Shown here: piece after piece, positions 52,854-61,595 of the stretch
Layout: each line of letters starts with the position of its first letter
How positions within the stretch are numbered: the stretch's first letter is position 1
NCBI RefSeq assembly: GCF_005250615.1
Contig: NZ_SULM01000012.1
Location: forward strand, 124,001-188,000
Reading direction: 5' to 3'
Length of the DNA stretch: 64,000 nt
DNA from: Pseudomonas rhizoryzae
GTDB taxonomy: Bacteria > Pseudomonadota > Gammaproteobacteria > Pseudomonadales > Pseudomonadaceae
The notes under the pieces: generated by a model
What the model saw: only the letters and a program-made list of their open reading frames with translations
What the model was told of the DNA's origin: nothing
Database searches by the model: none
Translations under genes and position numbers: made by a program

Positions 52854-53819
52854 TCAGTTAGCGGTGCTTTCGACCAGATGCGGCAACAGCCCTGCGGGGG
52901 CGGCCGCACGCTTGTCCTTGAGCTTGCGGGGGGTGTAGGGCCGACTGGCCAGGCGCCAGAGATCGCGCCAGCGCTCGGCGAGTACGCTGGGTTTGTCGAG
53001 GTAGAGGCGCAGGCCCAGGGAGAAGGCTTTCGCCTGCAATCGCTCGCGCTGCCGGGCCAGACTCTCGCCGATGGCCTGGCGAGTGTTGCTGGCGCCGAAC
53101 AGGGTGGGTTCGCTGGTCAGCAACTGCTGCATCACCGCCAGGTCATGATCGTCGCCCAGGTATTCGGCGAGGCGCTTGAGGCTCTTTTGGCGGGTCTTGA
53201 ATTCGGTGGGCCAGGCGGCGGCGAGCAACTGGGTGTGATACCAGTGATCCTTCACCCGCTTGCGCCAATCGTGCAGTGTCTCGTCGGTAGGCTTGTCGCG
53301 CGCCGTCTTGAGCGCTTGGCGGCCGGCCTTGTAGTGGTCTTCCAGGCCGCGGGCGAAGAGGGCGAAACCCTGGCCGGCGAGTTTCCAGCCGGCGACCTCC
53401 TCACGCAGGGTAGCGAGTTCCGCGAGCAGCTCGGGATGGCCGTCGACCGCGGCGATCTGCTGATCGGCGCGCTCCTGCAGGCGTTGGCGCACGCGCTTCA
53501 TGGCCGGCGAGGCGAACCTCTTGCGGTCGGATTCGCCCAGCTTGTCCCAGCTTTCCACCAGGGCGGCGCTGTCGCGTAGCGAGGACAGCTCGCGGCCCAG
53601 GTCGCGCAAACGCCGATTGCGGCTGGCGAAGGCGCGCTTGCCCAGAGCGCCCTGCAGCAGGCGGAGCAGAGCCCGCAATTCCTTGAGGCGCTTGCGCGTC
53701 TCGTGTACGCCCGTGGGGGTATGGCTCCCCAGGGCGGCTTCAGCCTGTACCAGACGATCCGTCACCACTCGGCGTACTTCTTCATCAGCCGGTTGCCGCG
53801 CATCGAAACGAAAGGCCAT
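52854..53819 (-). CDS. CHAD-domain protein (polyphosphate-associated)
   Basis: A 321-residue alpha-helical CHAD protein. It has the conserved histidine- and Lys/Arg-rich helices GVHETRKRLKELRALLRLL (about 37-55) and LHDWRKRVKDHWYHTQLL (about 186-203), which form a basic pocket. CHAD domains are known to bind inorganic polyphosphate. It is divergent from pap, a polyphosphate-using enzyme, and shares its control region, which supports a polyphosphate role. Confidence 0.88.
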   Translation of the reverse strand: MAFRFDARQPADEEVRRVVTDRLVQAEAALGSHTPTGVHETRKRLKELRALLRLLQGALGKRAFASRNRRLRDLGRELSSLRDSAALVESWDKLGESDRKRFASPAMKRVRQRLQERADQQIAAVDGHPELLAELATLREEVAGWKLAGQGFALFARGLEDHYKAGRQALKTARDKPTDETLHDWRKRVKDHWYHTQLLAAAWPTEFKTRQKSLKRLAEYLGDDHDLAVMQQLLTSEPTLFGASNTRQAIGESLARQRERLQAKAFSLGLRLYLDKPSVLAERWRDLWRLASRPYTPRKLKDKRAAAPAGLLPHLVESTAN

Positions 53820-53907
53820 CGAACTCTCCTCGGATAGGTGGGCTGCAGCGCCCGCTTGGGCGGGAGCCTAACGGTGTGAAGACCTCTACAACAGCCGTTG
53901 ATGCCAA

Positions 53908-53936
53908 ATTTCATTTAATCGTCATATTTCCGTCAT
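53908..53936. promoter_or_regulatory. Pho-box-like sequence between CHAD gene and pap
   Basis: tcgtcat (53919-53925), attt, and ccgtcat (53930-53936) give two 7-base direct repeats spaced 11 bases apart, matching the PhoB box pattern (ctgtcat-N4-ctgtcat) with few mismatches. A weaker third half-site atttcat starts 11 bases upstream at 53908. It lies about 82 bases before the pap start and about 100 from the CHAD start. Confidence 0.6.
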
Positions 53937-54018
53937 GCAAAGTCGTCTTGGGCACCGGGCGCCGCACTGCGGGTCAGAGGGGCTATAGTTGCGCCACTAC
54001 CAGAGCGAGGAGATCCGG

Positions 54019-55503
54019 ATGTTCGAAGCCGCCGAGAACGAACACCTGCTCGATGAGGCCACCTACGAGGCCAAGCTGCCGAAGTTGCGCGAGGCATTGC
54101 TCGCCGCCCAGTACGAGCTGAAGGCGCAGGGGCGATTTCCGGTGATCGTACTGATCAATGGCGTCGAGGGGGCCGGCAAGGGCGAGACGGTCAAGCTGCT
54201 CAACGAATGGATGGACCCGCGCCTCATTCGCGTCGAGAGCTTCCTGCAGCCCACCGCCGAAGAGCGTGAGCACCCACCGGCCTGGCGCTATTGGCAGCGC
54301 CTGCCGGGCAAGGGCCGGATCGGCGTCTTCTTCGGTAACTGGTACAGCCAGATGCTGCACGCCCGGGTGAACAAGGAGATGTCCCGGCTCGAACTGGATG
54401 CCGCCATCGACCAGGCGGAGCGCCTCGAGCGCATGCTCGCCGACGAGGGCGCGTTGATCCTCAAGTTCTGGTTCCACCTGTCCAAGGACCAGCTCAAGCA
54501 GCGGCTGAAACACCTCAAGCACGATCCGCGCCTGGGTTGGAAGCTCAGCCCGCTGGACTGGCGCCAGGCCAAGGTCTATGACCGCTTCGTCAAGCAGGGC
54601 GAGCGGGTGGTGCGCCGTAGCCATCATGATTACGCCCCCTGGCACGTGGTGCCCGGTTTCGACGAGCGTTTTCGCAGCCTGACCGTCGGCACCCTGTTGC
54701 TCAAGGCCTTGCAGCGCGCCCTGGCCAGCAAGCCGCGCAAACCGCGCAAGGCGGCAGCCGTGAGCGTGCCGCCGCTGGATGGGCGCGGCGTGCTGGCGGC
54801 GCTGGATCTGAGCCAGCACCTGGACAAGGGCGATTACGAGGATCAACTGCTCACCGAGCAGGCCCGCCTGGCCAAGCTGCTGCGCGACAAGAAGTATCGC
54901 CGCCATGGCCTGGTGGCAGCCTTCGAAGGTAACGATGCGGCGGGGAAGGGCAGCGCCATCCGCCGCGTCACCGGTGCCCTGGACCCGCGCCAGTACCGGA
55001 TCGTCCCGGTCGCCGCACCGAGCGACGAGGAATTGGCCCAGCCCTATCTCTGGCGCTTCTGGCGGCACATCCCGCGGCAGGGCGACTTCACCATCTTCGA
55101 TAGATCCTGGTACGGCCGGGTGCTGGTGGAGCGGGTGGAGGAACTGACCCCTGTGGCCGACTGGCAACGCGCCTACGGCGAGATCAACGAATTCGAGGAA
55201 CAGCTCAGCGACGCCGGCATCGTGCTGGCCAAGTTCTGGCTGGCCATCGACCAGGACACCCAGCTGGAGCGCTTCCGGGCCCGTGAGGAAACGCCGTTCA
55301 AGAGATTCAAGATCACCGAGGACGACTGGCGCAACCGCGACAAGTGGGAGCTCTACAGCCAGGCGGTAGACGACATGGTGGTACAGACCAGCACCGCCGT
55401 CGCGCCCTGGACGCTGGTGGAGGCCAACGACAAGAGGTTCGCGCGGGTGAAGGTGTTGCGGACGTTCAATGAGGCGTTGGAGCGGGCGTACGACAAGGGT
55501 TGA
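54019..55503 (+). CDS. pap: Polyphosphate:AMP phosphotransferase (two PPK2 domains)
   Basis: Transfers phosphate from polyphosphate to AMP to make ADP. The 494-residue protein has two tandem PPK2 domains with P-loops NGVEGAGKGE (about 47-56) and EGNDAAGKGS (about 303-312) and later DRSWYGRVLVERVEE; the double-domain form of about 495 residues is the class II PPK2 known as PAP (PA3455). ATG 54019 gives MFEAAENEHLLDEATYEAKL; gaggag lies 8-13 bases upstream. It is divergent from the CHAD gene. Confidence 0.93.
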   Translation: MFEAAENEHLLDEATYEAKLPKLREALLAAQYELKAQGRFPVIVLINGVEGAGKGETVKLLNEWMDPRLIRVESFLQPTAEEREHPPAWRYWQRLPGKGRIGVFFGNWYSQMLHARVNKEMSRLELDAAIDQAERLERMLADEGALILKFWFHLSKDQLKQRLKHLKHDPRLGWKLSPLDWRQAKVYDRFVKQGERVVRRSHHDYAPWHVVPGFDERFRSLTVGTLLLKALQRALASKPRKPRKAAAVSVPPLDGRGVLAALDLSQHLDKGDYEDQLLTEQARLAKLLRDKKYRRHGLVAAFEGNDAAGKGSAIRRVTGALDPRQYRIVPVAAPSDEELAQPYLWRFWRHIPRQGDFTIFDRSWYGRVLVERVEELTPVADWQRAYGEINEFEEQLSDAGIVLAKFWLAIDQDTQLERFRAREETPFKRFKITEDDWRNRDKWELYSQAVDDMVVQTSTAVAPWTLVEANDKRFARVKVLRTFNEALERAYDKG

Positions 55504-55906
55504 GAGGCCTTTGCCTGGCTTCGCTTCACACCTATCTAGCGACGTTTATCGTGAACGTTCAGGCGCGGAGGATAAGCCCCTTGCCAGAAGGGTGAGCGGA
55601 ATCGTTGCGTAGGGGGTCGAGCGGCATGGATGCCGCGAGAGTCGCGAGGGCCATGGATGGCCCTTCGCGGCGTACCCCTGGAGCGGCGATGGAGCGAACG
55701 AACCCCTGCGCAGCCGGGGCCGATGGAGGGGCAAGCGTTTTTGGTTACTTTTGCCGCGACTGGCAAAAGTGACTCGCCCGGGTGGGCGAAACAAAAGGCT
55801 TCAGCAGGCACGTTAATCAGCTAAATGGCGTAAGCCAGAAAAGCACCAAACCCCAGAAACGAAAAAGCCCCACCGAAGTGGGGCCTTTCTGCAACCGGAT
55901 CAGTCG
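55504..55906. repeat. Intergenic region with an inverted copy of the 46.6-kb repeat element
   Basis: No gene is supported. About 55560-55800 is a reverse-complement copy of the element at 46572-46800: the hairpin cttttgcc (55748-55755) / ggcaaaag (55762-55769) and some 55 bases around it are almost identical, the rest is more diverged. Short frames in it (with KSNQK / KVTKNAC) are the spurious peptides often annotated in such repeats. Confidence 0.65.
55862..55884 (-). terminator. Cold-shock gene terminator
   Basis: On the minus strand gccccac / gtggggc form a stem with a ttcg loop followed by five T; it lies just after the cold-shock gene stop. Confidence 0.88.
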
Positions 55907-56116
55907 TTAGACGACTTGAACCTGGTCAGCTTGCATACCCTTCTGGCCTTTGACAGCCACGAAAGTGACCTTCTGGCCTTCGCTCAGGCTCTTGAAGCCG
56001 GCGCTTTCGATGGAGCGGTAGTGCACGAACAAGTCGGCGCCGCTTTCCGGGGTGATGAAGCCGTAGCCTTTCTCATCGTTGAACCACTTGACGGTGCCAT
56101 TTTCACGATTGGACAT
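55907..56116 (-). CDS. Cold-shock protein (CspA family)
   Basis: A 69-residue OB-fold nucleic-acid-binding protein with [20 protein letters not shown] (RNP1) and DLFVHYRSI (RNP2). It acts as an RNA chaperone in the cold or in general growth. It closely resembles the P. aeruginosa CapB-type Csp, and the neighbouring divergent gene is the same as there. ATG 56116 follows a clear ctggaga ribosome site. The 267 bases to the next gene may include a long 5' leader, common for csp genes. Confidence 0.95.
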   Translation of the reverse strand: MSNRENGTVKWFNDEKGYGFITPESGADLFVHYRSIESAGFKSLSEGQKVTFVAVKGQKGMQADQVQVV

Positions 56117-56383
56117 GAATATCTCCAGGATGTAGGGGAACAACCACGTCAGCGAGACATTCGCGAACGGGACTGTAATGCGAGAGTGAGACGAGCCAGG
56201 AGATGAAAATGAAGCAACATCAAGCAGGTATCGAGTAACTATTGCAGTAGCAGTGCCCACACCATACGCGCTTTCGCGCGCTTGTATAGTCCTGATTTGC
56301 ATATTTGATGACCAATGGCACCGGCTTGCACTGCCAGAGCGTCTCACTCAGGCTAAGAAATCCCCTGCTCGGAAGGACCTCGC

Positions 56384-59300
56384 ATGGATAAGCTGCACCG
56401 GATCAAAGGGGCCTGGCCCTACCTGATCGCCGTGTTTCTCAACGCCTTCGTCGATCTCGGCCACAAGATCGTCATTCAGAACACCGTGTTCAAGGTCTAC
56501 GACGGCTCCACCCAGGTGGTGCTGACCGCCCTGGTCAACGGCATGATGCTGTTGCCCTTCATCCTGCTGTTCAGCCCCTCCGGTCATGTGGCCGACCGCT
56601 TCGCCAAGGTCCGGGTGCTGCGCCTCGGGGGCTGGGCGGCGGTGGGCATCACCCTGGGCATCACCCTGGCCTATTACGCCGGGCTGTTCGAGCTGGCCTT
56701 CGCCATGACGCTGCTGCTGGCGGTACAGGCGACCTTCTACTCGCCGGCCAAGTACGGCTACATCAAGGCGCTGTTCGGCAAGCAGCGGCTGGCCGAGGGC
56801 AATGGGCTGGTGCAGGCCAACTCCATCATCGCCATCCTCGCTGGCACCGTGGTCTTCACCGCCTTCTTCCAGTTGCACCTGGGCGAGGGCCAGGCCACGC
56901 CCCACGCCATCCTGCAGGACATCGCCCCGCTGGGCTGGCTGCTGGTGCTGTGCAGCCTGGCCGAGGTGGCGCTGCTCTATCGCCTGCCGGTCCTCGAAGA
57001 GCCCAGGCCGCAGGTCCCCTTCGACTGGCACGCCTATCTGCGCCTGCGCAGCGCCCGGCGCAATCTGGCGGTGATCGGCGAGAATCCGCTGATCCGGCTG
57101 TCGATCATCGGCCTCGCGGTGTTCTGGTCGGTGGGCCAGGTGCTCTTGGCGAGTTTCCCGGCCTATGCCAAGGATCACCTGGGCATCGACAACGTGCTGG
57201 TGCTGCAGGGCATCCTGGCGTGTGCCGGGATCGGCATCGCCCTCGGCTCGGCCTTGGCCAGCCGCGCCTCGCGCGGGCGTATCGAGACCGGGTTGATCCC
57301 GGTGGGCGCCCTGGGCATCGCCCTGGGCCTCTGGTGGCTGCCGGCGCCCAGCTCGGCCTGGCTGCATGCGCTCAACTTCATCTTCATCGGCCTGATGGGC
57401 GGCCTGTTCATCGTGCCGCTCAATGCGCTGATCCAGTTCAACGCCCGCGAGGACCAGCTCGGCACGGTGCTGGCCGCCAACAACTGGGTGCAGAACGTGG
57501 CCATGCTGGGCTTTTTGGTGCTCACCGCGGTGATCGCCCTGCTCGGCCTGGACAGCCGCTGGCTACTCTTGCTGATCGCCACGGTGGCCCTGGTGGGTGG
57601 CGCCTACACGGTGTGGAAACTGCCGCAGAGTCTGGTGCGCTTCCTGCTTGGGCTGATGGTGACCCGGCACTACCGGCTCCAGGTGCAGGGTCTGCAGAAT
57701 CTACCGGCCCAGGGCGGGGTACTGCTGCTGGGCAATCACATCAGCTGGGTGGACTGGGCCATGGTGCAGATCGCCAGTCCGCGTCCGGTGCGCTTCGTGA
57801 TGCTCAGGTCGATCTACGAGCGCTGGTACCTCAAGCCCTTCCTCAAGGCCATGGGTTGCCTGCCCATCGCCCAGGGCAGCGGCGCCGGGGCGGCGCTGGA
57901 GCAGGTGGCTGGCCTGCTCAAGGCGGGCGAGGTGGTCTGCCTGTTCCCGGAAGGGGCGATCAGCCGGACTGGCCAGCTCGGTGAATTCCGCCGGGGCTAC
58001 GAGAAGGCCTGCCAACTGGTCGGTCCGGAGGTGCAGATCGTGCCCTTCTACCTGCGCGGTCTGTGGGGCAGCCAATTCTCCCGCTCGTCGAGCAAGCTCA
58101 AGGAGCTGCGTGACAGTCCGCTGCACCGCGAGGTGGTGGTGGCCTTCGGCAAGCCGCTGGCCAAGGACACGCCCGCCGACGTGCTCAAGCGGCGCATCTT
58201 CGAGCTGTCGATCCGCTCCTGGGAGCGCTACATGCAGGGCCTGCCATCCCTGGCCGATGCCTGGGTCGCCAGCGTCAAGCGCAGGCCCGGTGGCCTGGCC
58301 CTGGTGGATGATTTGGGCGCGCCGCTCAAGGCCGCCCAGGCGCTCACCGGCGCGGCCTGCCTGGCGCGGCGGATGCGCAAGCAGCCCGAGGCCAACCTCG
58401 GCCTGCTGCTGCCCACCAGCAGCGGTGGCATGCTGGCCAACATGGCGGTGCTGCTGGCCGGCAAGACGCTGGTCAATCTCAACTACACCGCCAGCCCCGA
58501 GGCCCTGAGGTCCGGACTGGACCAGGCCGGTATCCGCACCGTCTACACCTCCACCCGCTTTCTCGAGCGCTTGCGCAAACGCGGCCTGCCGGTGGACGAA
58601 CTGCTGGCCGGGCGTGAGATCGTCGACCTGGAAAGCCTGCGCGCTGGCATCGGCAAGGCCGAGCTGATCGCCAACTGGCTGGCGGTGCGGCTGTTGCCCA
58701 CCGCCATGCTGCAGGTGCTGGTGAGCCGCGCCCACGATCCCGAGGCCACCGCCGCCATCCTCTTCTCCAGTGGCAGCGAGGGCACGCCCAAGGGGGTGAT
58801 GCTCAGCCATAGAAACATCATGGCCAACCTCAAGCAGACCTCGGACGTGCTCAACACCCAGGACGACGACGTCTTCATGGCCTCGTTGCCGCTGTTCCAC
58901 GCCTTCGGCCTCACCGTCACCCAGTTCCTGCCGCTGATCGAGGGGCTACCGGTGGTGTGCCAGGCCGATCCCACCGACGTGGCCGGTATCGCCAAGGCGG
59001 TGGCTACCCATCGCGCCACGGTGCTCTGCGGCACCTCGACCTTCCTGCGGCTGTTCGTGCGCAACACCAAGGTGCACCCGCTGATGCTGGAGAGCCTGCG
59101 CATCGTGGTGGCCGGCGCCGAGCGCCTGGACCCGGCGGTGCGCGAGGCCTTCAAGCTCAAGTTCAACCAGGACATCTACGAGGGCTACGGCGCCACCGAA
59201 ACCGCGCCGGTCGCCTCGGTCAATCTGCCCGATGCCCTGGACGTGAACTACTTGCAAGTACAGCGCGGCGGCAAGGTCGGCACCGTGGGCATGCCGCTGC

Positions 59301-59854
59301 CGGGGACCGGTTTCAAGATCGTCGATCCACAAAGCTTCGTCGAACTGCCCACCGGCGAGGCTGGCATGGTACTGATCGGCGGGCCGCAGCTGATGCAGGG
59401 CTACCTGAACGATCCCGAGCGCACCGCCAAGGCCATCCGCGAGATCGACGGCGAGCGCTGGTACGTGACCGGCGACCAAGGGCGGCTGGACGAAGACGGC
59501 TTTCTCACCATCGTCGACCGCTATTCGCGCTTCGCCAAGATCGGCGGCGAGATGGTCAGCCTGGGCGCCGTGGAGCAGGCCCTGGCGTGGGCGATCGCCG
59601 ATCCGGAGATCGAGGTGCTGGCGGTCAATCTGCCGGATGCCAAGAAGGGCGAGCGCATCGTGGTGCTGCACACCGCTGAGCTGGACGGCGCGGCAGTGGA
59701 GAAGACGCTGCTGGCCCAGGGGGTAGGTGGGCTGCTGTTGCCCTCGGCCTGGCTGGCGGTGGAGGCGCTACCGAAACTGGGCACCGGCAAGGCCGACGTG
59801 GCTGGAGCGAAGCGGCTGGCGCAGGAGCTGCTGGCAGCGGAAGTGTCTAGCTGA
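56384..59854 (+). CDS. aas: Fused lysophospholipid transporter / 1-acyl transferase / acyl-ACP synthetase
   Basis: A 1156-residue three-part protein for recycling lysophospholipids: an N-terminal LplT-like MFS permease (about 1-420), a PlsC acyltransferase (LLGNHISWVDW near 448 and LFPEGAISRTG near 520), and a C-terminal AMP-forming acyl-ACP synthetase (FSSGSEGTPKGVMLSHRN near 793, EGYGATETAPVAS near 932, YVTGDQGRLDEDG near 1027). In E. coli LplT and Aas are separate genes; here they are one polypeptide, as in some other proteobacteria. It should flip lysophosphatidylethanolamine inward and reacylate it. ATG 56384 has ggaagga 6 bases upstream. Confidence 0.9.
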   Translation: MDKLHRIKGAWPYLIAVFLNAFVDLGHKIVIQNTVFKVYDGSTQVVLTALVNGMMLLPFILLFSPSGHVADRFAKVRVLRLGGWAAVGITLGITLAYYAGLFELAFAMTLLLAVQATFYSPAKYGYIKALFGKQRLAEGNGLVQANSIIAILAGTVVFTAFFQLHLGEGQATPHAILQDIAPLGWLLVLCSLAEVALLYRLPVLEEPRPQVPFDWHAYLRLRSARRNLAVIGENPLIRLSIIGLAVFWSVGQVLLASFPAYAKDHLGIDNVLVLQGILACAGIGIALGSALASRASRGRIETGLIPVGALGIALGLWWLPAPSSAWLHALNFIFIGLMGGLFIVPLNALIQFNAREDQLGTVLAANNWVQNVAMLGFLVLTAVIALLGLDSRWLLLLIATVALVGGAYTVWKLPQSLVRFLLGLMVTRHYRLQVQGLQNLPAQGGVLLLGNHISWVDWAMVQIASPRPVRFVMLRSIYERWYLKPFLKAMGCLPIAQGSGAGAALEQVAGLLKAGEVVCLFPEGAISRTGQLGEFRRGYEKACQLVGPEVQIVPFYLRGLWGSQFSRSSSKLKELRDSPLHREVVVAFGKPLAKDTPADVLKRRIFELSIRSWERYMQGLPSLADAWVASVKRRPGGLALVDDLGAPLKAAQALTGAACLARRMRKQPEANLGLLLPTSSGGMLANMAVLLAGKTLVNLNYTASPEALRSGLDQAGIRTVYTSTRFLERLRKRGLPVDELLAGREIVDLESLRAGIGKAELIANWLAVRLLPTAMLQVLVSRAHDPEATAAILFSSGSEGTPKGVMLSHRNIMANLKQTSDVLNTQDDDVFMASLPLFHAFGLTVTQFLPLIEGLPVVCQADPTDVAGIAKAVATHRATVLCGTSTFLRLFVRNTKVHPLMLESLRIVVAGAERLDPAVREAFKLKFNQDIYEGYGATETAPVASVNLPDALDVNYLQVQRGGKVGTVGMPLPGTGFKIVDPQSFVELPTGEAGMVLIGGPQLMQGYLNDPERTAKAIREIDGERWYVTGDQGRLDEDGFLTIVDRYSRFAKIGGEMVSLGAVEQALAWAIADPEIEVLAVNLPDAKKGERIVVLHTAELDGAAVEKTLLAQGVGGLLLPSAWLAVEALPKLGTGKADVAGAKRLAQELLAAEVSS

Positions 59855-59889
59855 GGCGATAGATCGCAGGACTGTCGTCGGAAGAGCGC

Positions 59890-59916
59890 TAAAGCCTGGC
59901 GCTGTCCTGCCGATCA
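59890..59916 (+). promoter_or_regulatory. Sigma-28-type (FliA) promoter
   Basis: taaa (59890-59893), 15 bases, then gccgatca (59909-59916) matches the flagellar sigma consensus TAAA-N15-GCCGATAA with one mismatch. It lies 34 bases upstream of the chemoreceptor GTG, in the right orientation, linking this receptor to flagellar expression. Confidence 0.7.
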
Positions 59917-59950
59917 TGAGGGGGCTATCCATCTTTTCGAGGTGTCCCCG

Positions 59951-61582
59951 GTGAAGCTACGCTCCCTCAACATTGCCCCGCGCGCCCTGGTGGCCTTCGG
60001 TTTCTTCGCCTTGTTGGTGATCGGCCTCGGGCTGTTTTCCCTTGGCCAGAATCGCGTGATCAAGGACAGCGAAGAGCAGATCACCGATAACGTGATCCCG
60101 AGCGTGCAGACCATCGGCGAGATTCGCGCCGATCTGCTGAACCTGCGCATGCACAATCAGGGTTTGATGCTGGCCACCTCCAATGCCGAGACCCAGGCGG
60201 TGCACCAGGGCATCGAGACGGCCAAGGCCACTCTGGAAAAACATGTGCGCCAATTCGAGACGCTGCTGATCACCGACAAGGGGCGTGAGGTCTACGCCCG
60301 GATGACGGCTCAGCTGGCCACCTACCTGAACAATCAGAATCGCTATCTGAAGGCGCTGGATGACCAGAACGACGCCGAGTTGCTCAAGCTCAACGGTCAG
60401 GACGGCGAGATGGCACGCAGTGGCAATGCCCTGAGCGCCACGGTCAATGAACTGGCCGGGTTGGTCAACGGCAAGGTCCAACGCCTCGCCGCGGCGTCCA
60501 TGGACAGCTATCGTACCGCCATCGCCATCACCGTGGTGGTGATGCTGGCGGCCCTGGCTGGCACCCTGTTGCTGGCCTGGCGCTTCACCCGCAGCCTCAC
60601 CGGTCCGCTGGCCAAGGCGCTGATGGTGGCCGAGCGCATCGCCGCCAACGACCTCAGTCGAGCGGTCGAGCGCGACGGTAACGACGAACCCGGACGGTTG
60701 CTGGCCGCCATGGCCCAGATGCAGGACAACCTGCGCGGCACCCTGGAACAGCTGAATCAGTCCTCCAACACCCTGGCCGCCACCTCCGAGGAGATGTCGA
60801 CGGTGACCGAGGTGGGACTGCGCGGCATCCAGCGGCAGAACGACGAACTGGCCCAGGCCGCCACGGCGGTCAACCAGATGACCGCGGCGGTGGAAGAGGT
60901 GGCACGCAACGCCGCCGCCGCCAGTGGCGCCGCCCAGGATTCCCGTATCTCCACCGATCTCGGTCAGCGCCGGGTGGGCGAGACGCTGCAGACCATCCAT
61001 GCCCTGCACGCCACGGTCGCCACCAGCAGCGCGGAGATCGACGGCCTGGCCGCTCAGGTCCAGCGCATCAGCGGCGTCCTCGACGTCATCCGTGGCGTCG
61101 CCGAGCAGACCAACCTGCTGGCGCTCAACGCCGCCATCGAAGCCGCCCGCGCGGGTGAGGCGGGGCGCGGTTTCGCCGTGGTCGCCGATGAAGTGCGGGC
61201 GCTGGCGGCGCGGACCCAGCAGTCCACCGGCGAGATCGAGGAGATGATCGGCGCCATCCAGGGCGGCGCGGGCAAGGCGGTGGACGCCATGGCCACCAGC
61301 ACCGAGCAGGCCGGTGTCTGCCTGGAGGTGGCCACCGCCGCCGGCGAGGCCCTGGCCGAGATCGGTCGGCACATCGTGCAGATCACCGAGCGCAACCTGA
61401 GCATTTCCGCCGCCACCGAGGAGCAGGCCCAGGTCGCCCGCGAGGTGGATCGCAACCTCACCAGTATCCGCGACCTGTCCACCCAGAACGCCGCGGGCGC
61501 CGAGCAGACCGCCGCCGCCAGCAACGACCTGGCGCGCCTGGCCGGGGATCTGAATGGCGCGGTGCGGCAATTCCGCCTCTGA
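59951..61582 (+). CDS. Methyl-accepting chemotaxis protein (fifth)
   Basis: A 543-residue chemoreceptor with membrane helices about 14-34 and 186-206 around a helical periplasmic domain ([20 protein letters not shown]), a HAMP domain, and signalling tip [20 protein letters not shown]. Ends GAVRQFRL with no pentapeptide. I chose GTG 59951, with gagg 8 bases upstream; another GTG three codons earlier has no ribosome site. It carries a sigma-28-like promoter, unlike the other four receptors in the window, for which I found none. Confidence 0.92.
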   Translation: MKLRSLNIAPRALVAFGFFALLVIGLGLFSLGQNRVIKDSEEQITDNVIPSVQTIGEIRADLLNLRMHNQGLMLATSNAETQAVHQGIETAKATLEKHVRQFETLLITDKGREVYARMTAQLATYLNNQNRYLKALDDQNDAELLKLNGQDGEMARSGNALSATVNELAGLVNGKVQRLAAASMDSYRTAIAITVVVMLAALAGTLLLAWRFTRSLTGPLAKALMVAERIAANDLSRAVERDGNDEPGRLLAAMAQMQDNLRGTLEQLNQSSNTLAATSEEMSTVTEVGLRGIQRQNDELAQAATAVNQMTAAVEEVARNAAAASGAAQDSRISTDLGQRRVGETLQTIHALHATVATSSAEIDGLAAQVQRISGVLDVIRGVAEQTNLLALNAAIEAARAGEAGRGFAVVADEVRALAARTQQSTGEIEEMIGAIQGGAGKAVDAMATSTEQAGVCLEVATAAGEALAEIGRHIVQITERNLSISAATEEQAQVAREVDRNLTSIRDLSTQNAAGAEQTAAASNDLARLAGDLNGAVRQFRL

Positions 61583-61595
61583 CCGCAGGGCCCGG

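Noticed and set aside
55546-55824. Short proteins with KSNQK or KVTKNAC-like sequence
   Set aside because: They arise from a dispersed repeat element also present at 46.6 kb; such peptides are a well-known annotation artefact.
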